64,000 bases of DNA, taken from the NCBI GenBank assembly GCA_965662355.1, contig CBFIHP010000019.1:1-64000 (forward strand), written 5' to 3'. This document shows positions 1-8,577 of this stretch, in pieces; positions within the stretch are counted from its first letter, which is position 1; every line of letters starts with the position of its first letter. Under the pieces are notes generated by a model that was not told the DNA's origin, made no database searches, and saw only the letters and a list, made by a program, of their open reading frames with translations. Position numbers and translations under genes: made by a program. The DNA comes from GCA-2683825 sp965662355. Its GTDB lineage: Bacteria > Planctomycetota > UBA1135 > GCA-002686595.

Positions 1-169
1 GATGACTTCCCGGGAACGGCACCTCGACGTCGATCTCCGGCTCGGAAAGCAGCGGCAGGAAGTCGAGCGGCAGGCGGAAGACCGCAACGACGCCAAGCAC
101 CATCAGACACAGAAGCAGCATGCAGGTCGCGACCGGACGCTCGATGACCATCTCGAGGAGCTTCTTCAT
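1..169 (-). CDS. RND efflux permease, N-terminal fragment (runs off the left edge)
   Basis: Only the first 56 residues are present. They begin MKKLLEMVIERPVATCMLLL and continue into a hydrophobic helix followed by DFLPLLSEPEIDVEVPFPG. This is the usual start of an RND permease: a short cytoplasmic segment, TM1, then entry into the first periplasmic loop. The ATG at 169 follows the stop codon of the preceding RND gene by 9 bases, and the GAGG ribosome-binding sequence overlaps that stop, so translation of the two is probably coupled. The gene is the third member of an adaptor-permease-permease operon, an arrangement like MdtABC or other two-permease pumps. Substrate cannot be inferred. Confidence 0.85.
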   Translation of the reverse strand, partial: MKKLLEMVIERPVATCMLLLCLMVLGVVAVFRLPLDFLPLLSEPEIDVEVPFPGSH

Positions 170-178
170 ATCTCTACC

Positions 179-3100
179 TCATACTTCCACAGGCATGCGG
201 TCGGGGATGGCCGAGCTGTGTTCGTCGTCCGTGATCGGGCGTAGCGTGGCGTTCTTCTTGCTCATGATGCGGTACGTGCATGGAATGACGAACAGCGTGA
301 GCAACGTCGCTACCGTGAGCCCACCGATGACGGTGATCGCCATCGGGCGACGCAACTCGTCACCGGCACCGAGACCGAGGGCCATCGGCAGGAGCGCCAG
401 CACGGTCGTCGCCGTTGTCATCAGGATGGGGCGCAGGCGTTCCGCGCCGGCGGCGAGGATGGCCGCTTCGAGCTCCTCGCCGGAGCGTCGGCGGCGGTTG
501 ACCGCGTCGACGAGGACGATCGCGTTGTTGACGACGATGCCGGCCAGCATGACCGCTCCGATCAACGAGAGCACGCTGATTCCCTGCCCCGTCAACCACA
601 GCGCGGCGATGACACCGATGGCACCGAGGGGAACGGTGCAGAGGATCACGAAGGGGTGTACGAGCGATTCGAATTGCATCGCCATGACGACGAAGATGAG
701 GAACACCGCGAGTCCGAGGGCCAACTTCAAGCTGTCCAGAGAGACTTGCAGTTCGTCGTTTTGTCCACCCAGTTCGGCACTGGCGCCGATCGGTAGGTTG
801 CTCGCGAGAACGAGTTGTTTCACGTCCGTGACGACGCGCCCCAGCTCGCTGGCCTGTGCGTTGCCCGTGATCCGCGCCACTCGAGCGCCGCCGGAGCGAT
901 AGATCGCAGCCGGGCCACGGTCGATCTCGACGCTGGCCACAGCGGAGACGGGTATCGACAGCCCTCCGGGGAGACGGACGACGAGATCCTCGACATCGGA
1001 GGCGCGGTTGCGGTCGCTCTCGGGGGCCCGCAAGCGAATGTCGATGCGCTCCTCGTCTTCGCGGAAGTCACCGACCACACGACCACGAATCTGGCTTTGG
1101 AGGGCGAGACTGAGCTGATCGGCGGGGATGCCCAGCGCGCCGGAACGCTCGCGGTCCGGCTTGATGCGCACCTCGGGGCTTCCCGGTTGCACGGTCGTCG
1201 CCACGTCGCGCACGCCGGGGATGTTGTGCACGGCGGCCACGATCTGTTCCGATGCGGACGCGAGCAGATCGAGGTCTTCGGAGAAGATCTTGACCTCGAC
1301 CGGGGGCTGCATCGACATCACCGAGGGATGGACGAGCTCCGGCTTGACGTTCGGAAAGGCATCGATCACCTCGCGCACGTGCGCGACGGCGAGCGCCTCG
1401 GCCTCGGGAGTCGTGTTCTTGGGCAACACGAAGTTGATCTGCGCCAGGTTCTCGCCGAGCGTCTGTCGTCCGGACGCGGTCGAGGGCAGGCTGCCGATCA
1501 CCGTAAAGATACGCGCGAAGCGCGGGTCACGGATCAGCCTTTCCTCGATGCGCTCGGTGACGCTCGAGGATGTCGCCAGGGTCGCTTCCTCGGGGAAGCG
1601 CAACTGGAACGCGAACTCGCCCTGGGAAAGATCCGGTACCAGATTCGTGCCCAATCGATTGCCAAGAGCCAGCGAGCCCGCGAGCAAGGCGAAGGTCAGC
1701 GGCAACACCAACCAGCGTTGCCCCAGAGCCATGGCCAGTGAACGCGGGTAGACAGCTCCGATTGCATCGAAGGCACGCGCGAAGGGAAACGACACGACGT
1801 GGAACAGCCAGGAGATGACCCACCAGGCCGTGACCGCGAGGCCCATTGCCAGGGTCAGCACGAGTCGCAAAGGCAACAGGAGCAGGGTGAGCGCCTTGCT
1901 GGCCCAGTGTTGGCCGTTTCCAACGGGCGCCAAGCTGAGGCCCGCGACGCGCATGGTGAAGGGCAGAACGTCGTTCTCCGAGTGCCTTTGATCCCACGGA
2001 AACAGCGTTTCCGATCCCGCTTGCCAGAGGCTCTTCGGGTCGAAGGCGGAGAGGGTCGGAATCAGCGTCAGCGACACGACCAGCGAGGCCACCAGTGAAA
2101 AGCACACGGTCATCGCCAGATCCCGAAACAGCTGGCCCGCGATGCCGGTCACGAAGACGATCGGCAGGAAAACCGATACGGTCGTCAGCGTCGAGGCCGT
2201 CACGGCGCCGGCAACCTCGCCCGCGCCCAGGGTCGCGGAAGCGCGACGCGAGAGTCCTCCGCGTCGGCGCCGGTCGATGGCCTCGAGCACGACGATCGAG
2301 TTGTCGACCAGCATCCCGACCCCCAGAGCGAGGCCGCCCAGGGACATGATGTTCAACGAGACTCCAACCTTGGACAGCGGCAGGAACGTGCCGACGACCG
2401 AGACCGGGATCGAGAGCGCAATGATGGATGTGGCGGAGAGGTCGCGCAGGAAGAAGAAAAGCACCAAGACGGCCAGGATGCCGCCTAGCAACGCGGCGGA
2501 CAGAACCTGCGAGACCGCTTCGCCGATGTACACCGATTGATCGGTGAGTAGGGTCATGCGCATGTCCGCGGGAAGCTCGGCCTTCAAGCGCTCGAGCTCG
2601 GCCCGCGCTGCCTTGGCCACGCCGATCGTGTTGGCCGAGCCTTCGCGGTGCAGGGCCAGTTCGACCCCTTCCGCTCCATCGTTGCGCGTGATGACGTCGC
2701 GGTCCTTGTGCCCGCGCTCGACCACCGCGATGTCCTCGACCCGAATCCGACCGGTGGGTGTCTCGCGCACGATCGTGCGACGGATCTGGTCCAGATCCTC
2801 GAACTCGTGCAGCGTGCGCACGAGGTAGACGGCGCCGTAGTCCTTCAGCGTCCCGCCCGGCCGGTTGACGTTCTCGGCTTCGAGCGCGGCGGCCACTTCG
2901 TCCAGGGTGAGTCCGAGCGCCGCCAGTCGGCCGACATCGACATCGACATGGATCTCGGGATCGAGCCCTCCGCGCACCTTGGCGGCGGCGATGCCCAGCA
3001 CCGCTTCGAAGCGCGGTTTGATCCAGCGTTCGGCGAGCTGGCGCATGTCGTCGAGCGAGCGTTCTCCTGTGAGCGCGATGCGCAGGATCGGATCGAGGGA

Positions 3101-3493
3101 CGGATCGAAGCGTAGAACCCGTGGGCGGTCCGCTTCCTGCGGAAGCTGCACGAGCCCGAGCTTTTCACGCACATCGAGCGAAGCGAAGTCCATCTCCTCG
3201 CCCCATTCGAACTCCAAGACAACCTCCGAGATCCCCGCGCGCGACGTGCTGCGCAGATCGCGCACGCCCGGGATCACACCGACGGTTTCCTCGATCGGTT
3301 TCGTGATGAACTGTTCGACGGACTCCGGCGCGGCATCGGAATACTCGGTTTGAACCGTGAGTGTCGGATACGCGACGTCGGGGAGGAGCTCGACCGGGAA
3401 GCCTCCGAGCGACAGGTACCCGAACACGGCTACCGCGAGGGTTGCCATCAGGATGGTGACCGGACGCCGGACCGCGAGTTGGGGGAGACTCAC
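179..3493 (-). CDS. RND efflux permease with a hydrophobic insert between the two halves
   Basis: The 1104-residue protein has the RND layout: TM1 near residues 12-30, a first periplasmic domain to about 330, TM2-6 to about 475, TM7 near 600, a second periplasmic domain to about 910 and TM8-12 at the end. The TM4 proton-relay region reads GMLVDNSIVVLEAI around residue 395, so one acidic residue is kept and the second position is Asn, as in many SwrC-like HAE permeases. Between TM6 and TM7 lies roughly 100 residues instead of the usual short cytoplasmic link, including one or two extra hydrophobic stretches (about 535-575). The start is GTG, 6 bases after the adaptor gene's stop. It probably forms a proton-driven pump with the upstream adaptor and the downstream second permease. 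No outer membrane factor gene is visible in this operon. Confidence 0.9.
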   Translation of the reverse strand: MSLPQLAVRRPVTILMATLAVAVFGYLSLGGFPVELLPDVAYPTLTVQTEYSDAAPESVEQFITKPIEETVGVIPGVRDLRSTSRAGISEVVLEFEWGEEMDFASLDVREKLGLVQLPQEADRPRVLRFDPSLDPILRIALTGERSLDDMRQLAERWIKPRFEAVLGIAAAKVRGGLDPEIHVDVDVGRLAALGLTLDEVAAALEAENVNRPGGTLKDYGAVYLVRTLHEFEDLDQIRRTIVRETPTGRIRVEDIAVVERGHKDRDVITRNDGAEGVELALHREGSANTIGVAKAARAELERLKAELPADMRMTLLTDQSVYIGEAVSQVLSAALLGGILAVLVLFFFLRDLSATSIIALSIPVSVVGTFLPLSKVGVSLNIMSLGGLALGVGMLVDNSIVVLEAIDRRRRGGLSRRASATLGAGEVAGAVTASTLTTVSVFLPIVFVTGIAGQLFRDLAMTVCFSLVASLVVSLTLIPTLSAFDPKSLWQAGSETLFPWDQRHSENDVLPFTMRVAGLSLAPVGNGQHWASKALTLLLLPLRLVLTLAMGLAVTAWWVISWLFHVVSFPFARAFDAIGAVYPRSLAMALGQRWLVLPLTFALLAGSLALGNRLGTNLVPDLSQGEFAFQLRFPEEATLATSSSVTERIEERLIRDPRFARIFTVIGSLPSTASGRQTLGENLAQINFVLPKNTTPEAEALAVAHVREVIDAFPNVKPELVHPSVMSMQPPVEVKIFSEDLDLLASASEQIVAAVHNIPGVRDVATTVQPGSPEVRIKPDRERSGALGIPADQLSLALQSQIRGRVVGDFREDEERIDIRLRAPESDRNRASDVEDLVVRLPGGLSIPVSAVASVEIDRGPAAIYRSGGARVARITGNAQASELGRVVTDVKQLVLASNLPIGASAELGGQNDELQVSLDSLKLALGLAVFLIFVVMAMQFESLVHPFVILCTVPLGAIGVIAALWLTGQGISVLSLIGAVMLAGIVVNNAIVLVDAVNRRRRSGEELEAAILAAGAERLRPILMTTATTVLALLPMALGLGAGDELRRPMAITVIGGLTVATLLTLFVIPCTYRIMSKKNATLRPITDDEHSSAIPDRMPVEV

Positions 3494-3499
3494 GTCGAG

Positions 3500-4603
3500 C
3501 TATTCTTTGCCGACCGGCGTATCGCTCTGAAGGATGTGGATGGGGGCACCGTCGGACAGAGCCGATGCACCGAGCACGACGATCGTATCCCCTGCTTTCA
3601 AGGGCTCGCGTGCTTCTGGCGAGCCGAGCGTGACCAGAGTCTCGAGGATTTCGACGAGATCGCCTTCCTCGAAGCCAATGCGCACCTCGAGTGACTCGAC
3701 GCTTTGCTTGTCTTTTGTGCGATACACGAGCCAGCGACGCCCTTCGGCGACCAGGGCCGCCCTCGGAACGATCAGCGCGTTTGCGTGAACGTCGGTGACG
3801 ACATCGATCTCGACGAATGCGCCGGGGCGCAGCTCGACCGAGCGCTCGACGGCGACCGTGACCTTCACCGTACCCGTGGCCGCATCGACGATGGGGGCGA
3901 TGCGCTCGATCTTCGCTTCGACGGAATTCGGAAGCGCATCGGCCAAGAGCCGGACCGATTGTTGCGCCGCGAGCCGTGCCACGTGCCGCTCGGGAACATT
4001 GACGTCGACGTAGAGCGGATCCAGATCCGCCAGATCGAAGATGGGGGTCCCGTCGCTGACGGTTGCCCCGACGTCGAGGTGACGCCGAACGACGACCCCG
4101 TCGAAGGGCGCCAGGATGTCCGTGCGCGAGAGCACGAGCCGGGCCAGCTCCAGATCGTGCTTGGCCTCCTCGGCCTCTCTCCGCAGGAGCTCCAGTTCGT
4201 TCTCGCTGATGATCTGGCTCTCGCGGAGTTCTTTCGAGCGCTCGAACTCACGTTGCTTGATCTCGCGGGTCGTCTCATAGCGTGCCAGGGCGAGGACCTG
4301 CTCATGGTTCTCGAGCCTGGCGATCGTGGTCCCCGCCGTGACCCGATCGCCCTCCTCGACCAGGAGTTCTTCCACGATGCCCCGCGTGCGTGAGGTCACG
4401 CTGGCGATCTTCTCGGCCCGTAGCGTGGCGCTCGTCGAATACAGGGAGACCATCTCGCCGACGGTCGCCTCGGCGACGGCCACCGAGATCGGCGCGGCCG
4501 CCCGCGAGGCATGGGCGGCACGTTGCGGCTCGGCCCCTACGTCCGAACAACCGCTGACGAGAAAGAGGCCCAGAACCAGGCCCGGCGTGAAAGTGCTATG
4601 CAT
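3500..4603 (-). CDS. RND pump periplasmic adaptor (HlyD/AcrA family), lipoprotein
   Basis: This membrane fusion protein (367 residues from ATG 4603) links an RND permease to an outer membrane channel. The N-terminus is a lipoprotein signal with lipobox LVSGC. The biotinyl-lipoyl-like half-motifs (SVTSRTRGIVEELLVEEGDR early, ILAPFDGVVVRRHLDVGATV later) flank a helical hairpin rich in Glu, Arg and Leu, followed by beta-barrel and membrane-proximal segments. A GTG at 4651 would add 16 residues, but these precede the signal peptide and are unlikely to be translated. It is the first gene of the efflux operon. The permease starts 6 bases downstream. Confidence 0.9.
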   Translation of the reverse strand: MHSTFTPGLVLGLFLVSGCSDVGAEPQRAAHASRAAAPISVAVAEATVGEMVSLYSTSATLRAEKIASVTSRTRGIVEELLVEEGDRVTAGTTIARLENHEQVLALARYETTREIKQREFERSKELRESQIISENELELLRREAEEAKHDLELARLVLSRTDILAPFDGVVVRRHLDVGATVSDGTPIFDLADLDPLYVDVNVPERHVARLAAQQSVRLLADALPNSVEAKIERIAPIVDAATGTVKVTVAVERSVELRPGAFVEIDVVTDVHANALIVPRAALVAEGRRWLVYRTKDKQSVESLEVRIGFEEGDLVEILETLVTLGSPEAREPLKAGDTIVVLGASALSDGAPIHILQSDTPVGKE

Positions 4604-4753
4604 CGAAAACCACGTACTTGCACCGTTGGCTCGGTGCGGAGGAGACTCCACATCATCATAGAGGAGCCCTCCGGATGCGCGCTTGTGGTTTTTTGTACGA
4701 CGGGTGTAGGCCCCGTAGTCACGGAGGTCCCGGTAGGCGCGGCCGCGCGGGAT

Positions 4754-6286
4754 CTAGTTCACGAGCTCGGGATCGCCGGGACGCCAGGTCTTGTCGAACC
4801 AGGGTTGGAGCGGGCCGTACAGGCGCAGGATCGTGTTCCAGCCCTTTCCGGGGACCGTCTGGATCCAGTTGCTCTCCATCCCGGAGGGCGGCTCCGGGGC
4901 AAAGTAGATGTCGCAGGAACCGTCGCCATTCTGCTGCAGCCCCTTGCCGAGGTTGTCCAATCCTGGAAAACGCTGATCGGTCTGGAGCATGGAGCGCGTT
5001 TGGTTGTCGTACAGCGTGAAGGACCAGAAGTCCTTGGCCGGTACGTTGGGCGGCAGGTGGATCCTGTACGTCTTGCTGCCATCGAGTGCATTGCCGCCTT
5101 TGTCGAGGTACGCGATGGCGTACTGCGAACCCTTGCCCACCGGGGCCTTCGTCATCGCCGGCGTGATCCCCGTGGCATAGAAGTGCATGTAGGTACGGGA
5201 ATCGAGCATGCGTGAGCCGTTCTCGAGAAAGTCGTAGCGCCCTTCGATGAACGGATTCGTCCAGACCCCCTCACCCGGGTACAGGTAGTGGCGTTGATCT
5301 CGCGGACGGGCAGTGAGCGCGCGCGCTGTCACGGCGGCGACGTTCGCGGCTTCCGTGAGGATCTTCTTCATGCGCGCGTCGGGAGCGAAGGGTTTGCCCT
5401 TCTGAATGCCGATCGAGCTCAGGAGTCCGAGCGTTTCGGCATCGATGCCCGTGCTGGGTTCCGCCTGAATCACCGCGTTGACCTCTTCCCAGAAGCCGTA
5501 GTCCAAGCGGTGGATGGTGTTGTGGAACTTGCCCGAGACGTTGATGAATGTCATCTCCGGCGGGTTGTTCTTCCGCGAGAGCGGATAGATCTTGAAGGTG
5601 CTCTTGGTGGCCGCGAGGGCAGGGCCGGTGTCTCCGTCGACCTGGAATCCGCGCCAGACGACCCAGTTGCCATGCGTGCTGGAGCGCGCCACGTGGTAGC
5701 CACCGGGAATCTGGCCCTGGTAGCCCGGAGGCAGGATCAGGAATTTCCCCCCCTTGCCCTGGTCCGGCCCGGCGTTGCCGAAGTCGGCAACGTATCGAAA
5801 CCAGAGGTCGTCGATGAGCCCGAGGACGTTGGGCGGCGTCTCGATCACCCACGGCTCGTCGGTCATCTCGAGCCAGGTGCCCATGTAGATGCTTACCGTG
5901 TTAGGCGTCAACCACAGGGCCTTCGAGTCCATCAGCTCTTCGAACAGGAGCACGGTCGTATTGGCCGGACCGAAATGGAGAAGGCCATCACGCATGGCGC
6001 TCATCGATGCGATCGGCAAGCTGGCGAGGTAGGCCTGGACGGCCGTCTGGAAGTCGAGATTGTCGTAGACGAGCTGCGTGGTCTTCTCGTCGGGCACACC
6101 GTCGAAGGAGTTCAGTGTTCCCAGCCGGGTCTTCATGCGATCCGGTGTCGAAATGCCGTCGGGCACCTCGGTGGTCATCTTCATTCTCGGCGGAGCGGGG
6201 CGTTCCGTTCCCAGGGACTGGCACCCAAATCCGAAGACCAGGGTGGCAATGGCGATCTGCAGCAGGCTTGATTGGGGGGCTTTCAT
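4754..6286 (-). CDS. DUF1254/DUF1214 domain lipoprotein
   Basis: The 510-residue product has a signal peptide ending in FGFGC, a good lipobox. The DUF1254 region follows (AVQAYLASLPIASMSAMRDG, then TPNTVSIYMGTWLEMTDEPWVIETP and a GGKFLILPPGY segment). The DUF1214 region fills the C-terminal third (ANVPAKDFWSFTLYDNQTRSM-like block, ending GWNTILRLYGPLQPWFDKTW). Proteins with this architecture are widespread in bacterial envelopes and often annotated as putative exported proteins; their biochemical role is not established. The ATG at 6286 is preferred over an upstream one at 6313 because it directly precedes the signal peptide. It reads in the same direction as the efflux operon, about 150 bases upstream of the adaptor gene, so cotranscription is possible but not shown. 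Confidence 0.88.
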   Translation of the reverse strand: MKAPQSSLLQIAIATLVFGFGCQSLGTERPAPPRMKMTTEVPDGISTPDRMKTRLGTLNSFDGVPDEKTTQLVYDNLDFQTAVQAYLASLPIASMSAMRDGLLHFGPANTTVLLFEELMDSKALWLTPNTVSIYMGTWLEMTDEPWVIETPPNVLGLIDDLWFRYVADFGNAGPDQGKGGKFLILPPGYQGQIPGGYHVARSSTHGNWVVWRGFQVDGDTGPALAATKSTFKIYPLSRKNNPPEMTFINVSGKFHNTIHRLDYGFWEEVNAVIQAEPSTGIDAETLGLLSSIGIQKGKPFAPDARMKKILTEAANVAAVTARALTARPRDQRHYLYPGEGVWTNPFIEGRYDFLENGSRMLDSRTYMHFYATGITPAMTKAPVGKGSQYAIAYLDKGGNALDGSKTYRIHLPPNVPAKDFWSFTLYDNQTRSMLQTDQRFPGLDNLGKGLQQNGDGSCDIYFAPEPPSGMESNWIQTVPGKGWNTILRLYGPLQPWFDKTWRPGDPELVN

Positions 6287-6365
6287 AGTGTCTTTCAACG
6301 TGTCGCTCAGCATGTCGAGCGGGTACGCTACAGGAGTCCAGGCGGGTAGGCAAATCCCCGCATGC

Positions 6366-7006
6366 TCAGAGCTTTGCGTACAGAGGCGTCGACAGATACT
6401 TGACGCCCGAATCGCACATCAAGGTCACTCCGCAACGCCCCGCACCGAAGCCGTGGTGCCCGTGCTGTGCACGAAGGCGTCGACGCGTCCGCCGGTTTGC
6501 TCCCAGATTTCCTCGCCCATCCGATGATAGGCGGGAATCTGATCTGCATTCTCGAGCTGGTTCGTCCAGAAGCCGCCCGTGCGCTCGGTGATCCGACGTG
6601 CCGCCTCGACCATATCGTGGGTCAACTGGGCGTCCATGCCCCCGCTCTTCTTGGAGATCAGCGTGAGCTCCGCTCCCAGGGCCGTCATGTGATTGCGCTT
6701 CTCCGCACTGAAAGCATCCGAGGTGACGATGCTGAGTCGGTAGCCCTTGATCGCGCAGACGAGGGCAAGCGAGACCCCGGTGCTTCCGCCGGTGTACTCG
6801 ATCACGTGCCCTCCCGGCTTCAGGCGCCCGTCTTTTTCCGCGGCCTCGATCATGGCCAGGGCCATGCGGTCCTTCATGCTACCGGTCGGGTTCTCGGCCT
6901 CGATCTTCAAGAGGATGCGTGCGCAGTCCTCGGGAACGATCGAAGAGAGCTCGATCAGGGATGTGTTGCCGATGCGTTCGAGGAGGGAGGAGCGGATCTC
7001 GGTCAT
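6366..7006 (-). pseudogene. Cysteine synthase-like PLP enzyme with an internal deletion and frameshift
   Basis: The first 194 codons match fold-type II PLP enzymes of the CysK/CBS family: RIGNTSLIEL, the PLP lysine motif NPTGSMKDRMA, YTGGSTGVSLA, and NQLENADQIPAYHRMGEEIW. The frame ends with TGA at 6425-6427, just after HSTGTTASVRGVAE, where intact enzymes (about 310-330 residues) continue for another 100 or more. Immediately afterwards, in another frame (about 6434-6366), the sequence reads GVTLMCDSGVKYLSTPLYAK and stop, which looks like the C-terminal block of the same family. The simplest reading is a deletion of roughly 90-100 codons that also shifted the frame. The product would lack part of the PLP phosphate-binding and substrate-closing region and should be inactive. 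An assembly join cannot be excluded. Confidence 0.8.
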
Positions 7007-7179
7007 GTGCTTCTGACGGCTAGAGTCGTCGGTTCCCAATCGATGCCATGAAGTTAGCGCGAATCGTGCCTCGCTAGATTCCCTGGATCTCGGCGAAGTT
7101 CACAACGGTGTCAAGTCTGTGTCAACGCAGATTCCCGACCTGGAGCGGCCGCTGACGGCATAGGCAAGCCCCTCCGCTC

Positions 7180-8502
7180 TCAGGTGTCGGCTTGCAGATC
7201 TCCCGGCAGTCGGGGCGAGGAAAGCAGTCTCTGGAAGGCAGCCCAAATGCGTTCGGGGTCCGTGCCAGCCTGCTTCTCGACCCACTGACGCACGAGATCC
7301 TGACCGAAGTTGTAGTTGATCACGTAGCTACGGTATTGATCGATGAAGCGCACACGCTGAGCGGCGCGCTCGGCCGTCATCAGGGCGTACTTCATCAGAT
7401 GTCGGGCGGCAGCCTCGGCATCGATGTCACCGTTCAGGTAGCGCCGGGCGGCCTCGTTGCCGGCGTAGCTGAGAACGGAAGCCTCGTTCTCCACCTTGTA
7501 GTAGCGCTCCGCCGTGGCCGGATCCAGGCCAGCCAGGGGGAAGAGCACTTCGCGCTCGAAGGCGATGCGAGTGTCCCCCGGGAAAGCGACGGCGATGCCA
7601 TAGTTCGCCGTGCCCTCGGCGATGAGCGATTGCGGACTGAAGAGAGGGTAGACCGAAAATTCGAGCCAGCCCCTATCGCGTACGAGGTGCTTCTCCAGCA
7701 ACGCGTTGTAGACGTGGTGTCCGGGGTAGCCCTCGTGGCAAGCCAGATCGATCGCGCGGTCGATGTAGATGGGCAGGTCGGTGTTGACCTGGATCAGGCT
7801 GTGGGCATTGCCCTTGAACCAGTTGTAGCCGCTCCAGGACTTGTCGGTTACGTACTCCACCGTGAAGCTCTCGTTCGCGGGCAGCTCGACGTAACGCGAC
7901 GTGCGCTTCTGGCATTCGGCGATGGCTGCCTTGAACACGGTGTCCAGCTTCTCCTTCGGTATGACGTACGCTTGCTTGAAGGCCGTGTATCGTTCGAGCA
8001 ACGTGCCCGTGCCAGGCAGCAGGGTCTCGAGCCGATCGATGCGCTCCTGAAAGTAGGCGTCGGGGTGCACCGGAGGCTCGGCGTCATAGAGCGCCTTGGC
8101 CTCTTCATCGAAGCTCATGTGCTGGCCGTTGAGCAACGCGATGCGGGCCGCGACGGAACGCAGTTGGGTTTCGAGATAGCGCTGGCGGAGGCGGGACAGC
8201 TCGTCCGTGCCGCTGGCGCGGGCATCCGCGGCCGAGATGCGGGCGCCGAGTTTCGAGGCGCGGATCGCCAGCGCGTCCAGGGCTGTGTTGTTCTTGGCCG
8301 CTTCGACCTGCCATTCGGGTGGCCCATAGTAGGCATCGACATAGTCGCCATCGTGCTGACCGACCGCGAGAACCAGTTTGACGTATTCCGTGCCGATCTG
8401 GGCCAGCACATCCTCCGTGTTCTCGGCGTTGTTCACGGTCCGCAAGCCTCCGCAGGAGCTGAGCCAAAGGAGGGTCCAGCCAGCGATCAAGGGGGTGTTC
8501 AT
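7180..8502 (-). CDS. DUF885-like metallohydrolase, lipoprotein
   Basis: The 440-residue protein begins with a lipoprotein signal (lipobox LSSC, near residue 17). The central motif ACHEGYPGHHVYNALL resembles the HE-x-x-PGHH zinc-binding motif of DUF885 and related M32/M3-like metallopeptidase families. A downstream acidic segment, SLIAEGTANYGIAVAF, fits the third ligand helix (EG-x-A-x-Y). A helical N-terminal half precedes it, with many Leu- and Arg-rich helices. It is probably a membrane-anchored periplasmic zinc hydrolase; the substrate is unknown. It reads away from the broken cysteine synthase-like gene with a 170-base gap. Family assignment rests on the motif and length only. Confidence 0.72.
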   Translation of the reverse strand: MNTPLIAGWTLLWLSSCGGLRTVNNAENTEDVLAQIGTEYVKLVLAVGQHDGDYVDAYYGPPEWQVEAAKNNTALDALAIRASKLGARISAADARASGTDELSRLRQRYLETQLRSVAARIALLNGQHMSFDEEAKALYDAEPPVHPDAYFQERIDRLETLLPGTGTLLERYTAFKQAYVIPKEKLDTVFKAAIAECQKRTSRYVELPANESFTVEYVTDKSWSGYNWFKGNAHSLIQVNTDLPIYIDRAIDLACHEGYPGHHVYNALLEKHLVRDRGWLEFSVYPLFSPQSLIAEGTANYGIAVAFPGDTRIAFEREVLFPLAGLDPATAERYYKVENEASVLSYAGNEAARRYLNGDIDAEAAARHLMKYALMTAERAAQRVRFIDQYRSYVINYNFGQDLVRQWVEKQAGTDPERIWAAFQRLLSSPRLPGDLQADT

Positions 8503-8577
8503 GCCGCGTACATTACCATCGCGTCGTGAGCGTAAGAACCTGACGAGACGAAACTTCAGACCCCGTTTGAGGTGTGC

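Noticed and set aside
7192..8529. Long plus-strand open frame (445 codons) opposite the DUF885-like lipoprotein gene
   Set aside because: It is the mirror of a gene with a signal peptide and a metal motif; the plus reading has no family motif and its composition is that of antisense GC-rich DNA.
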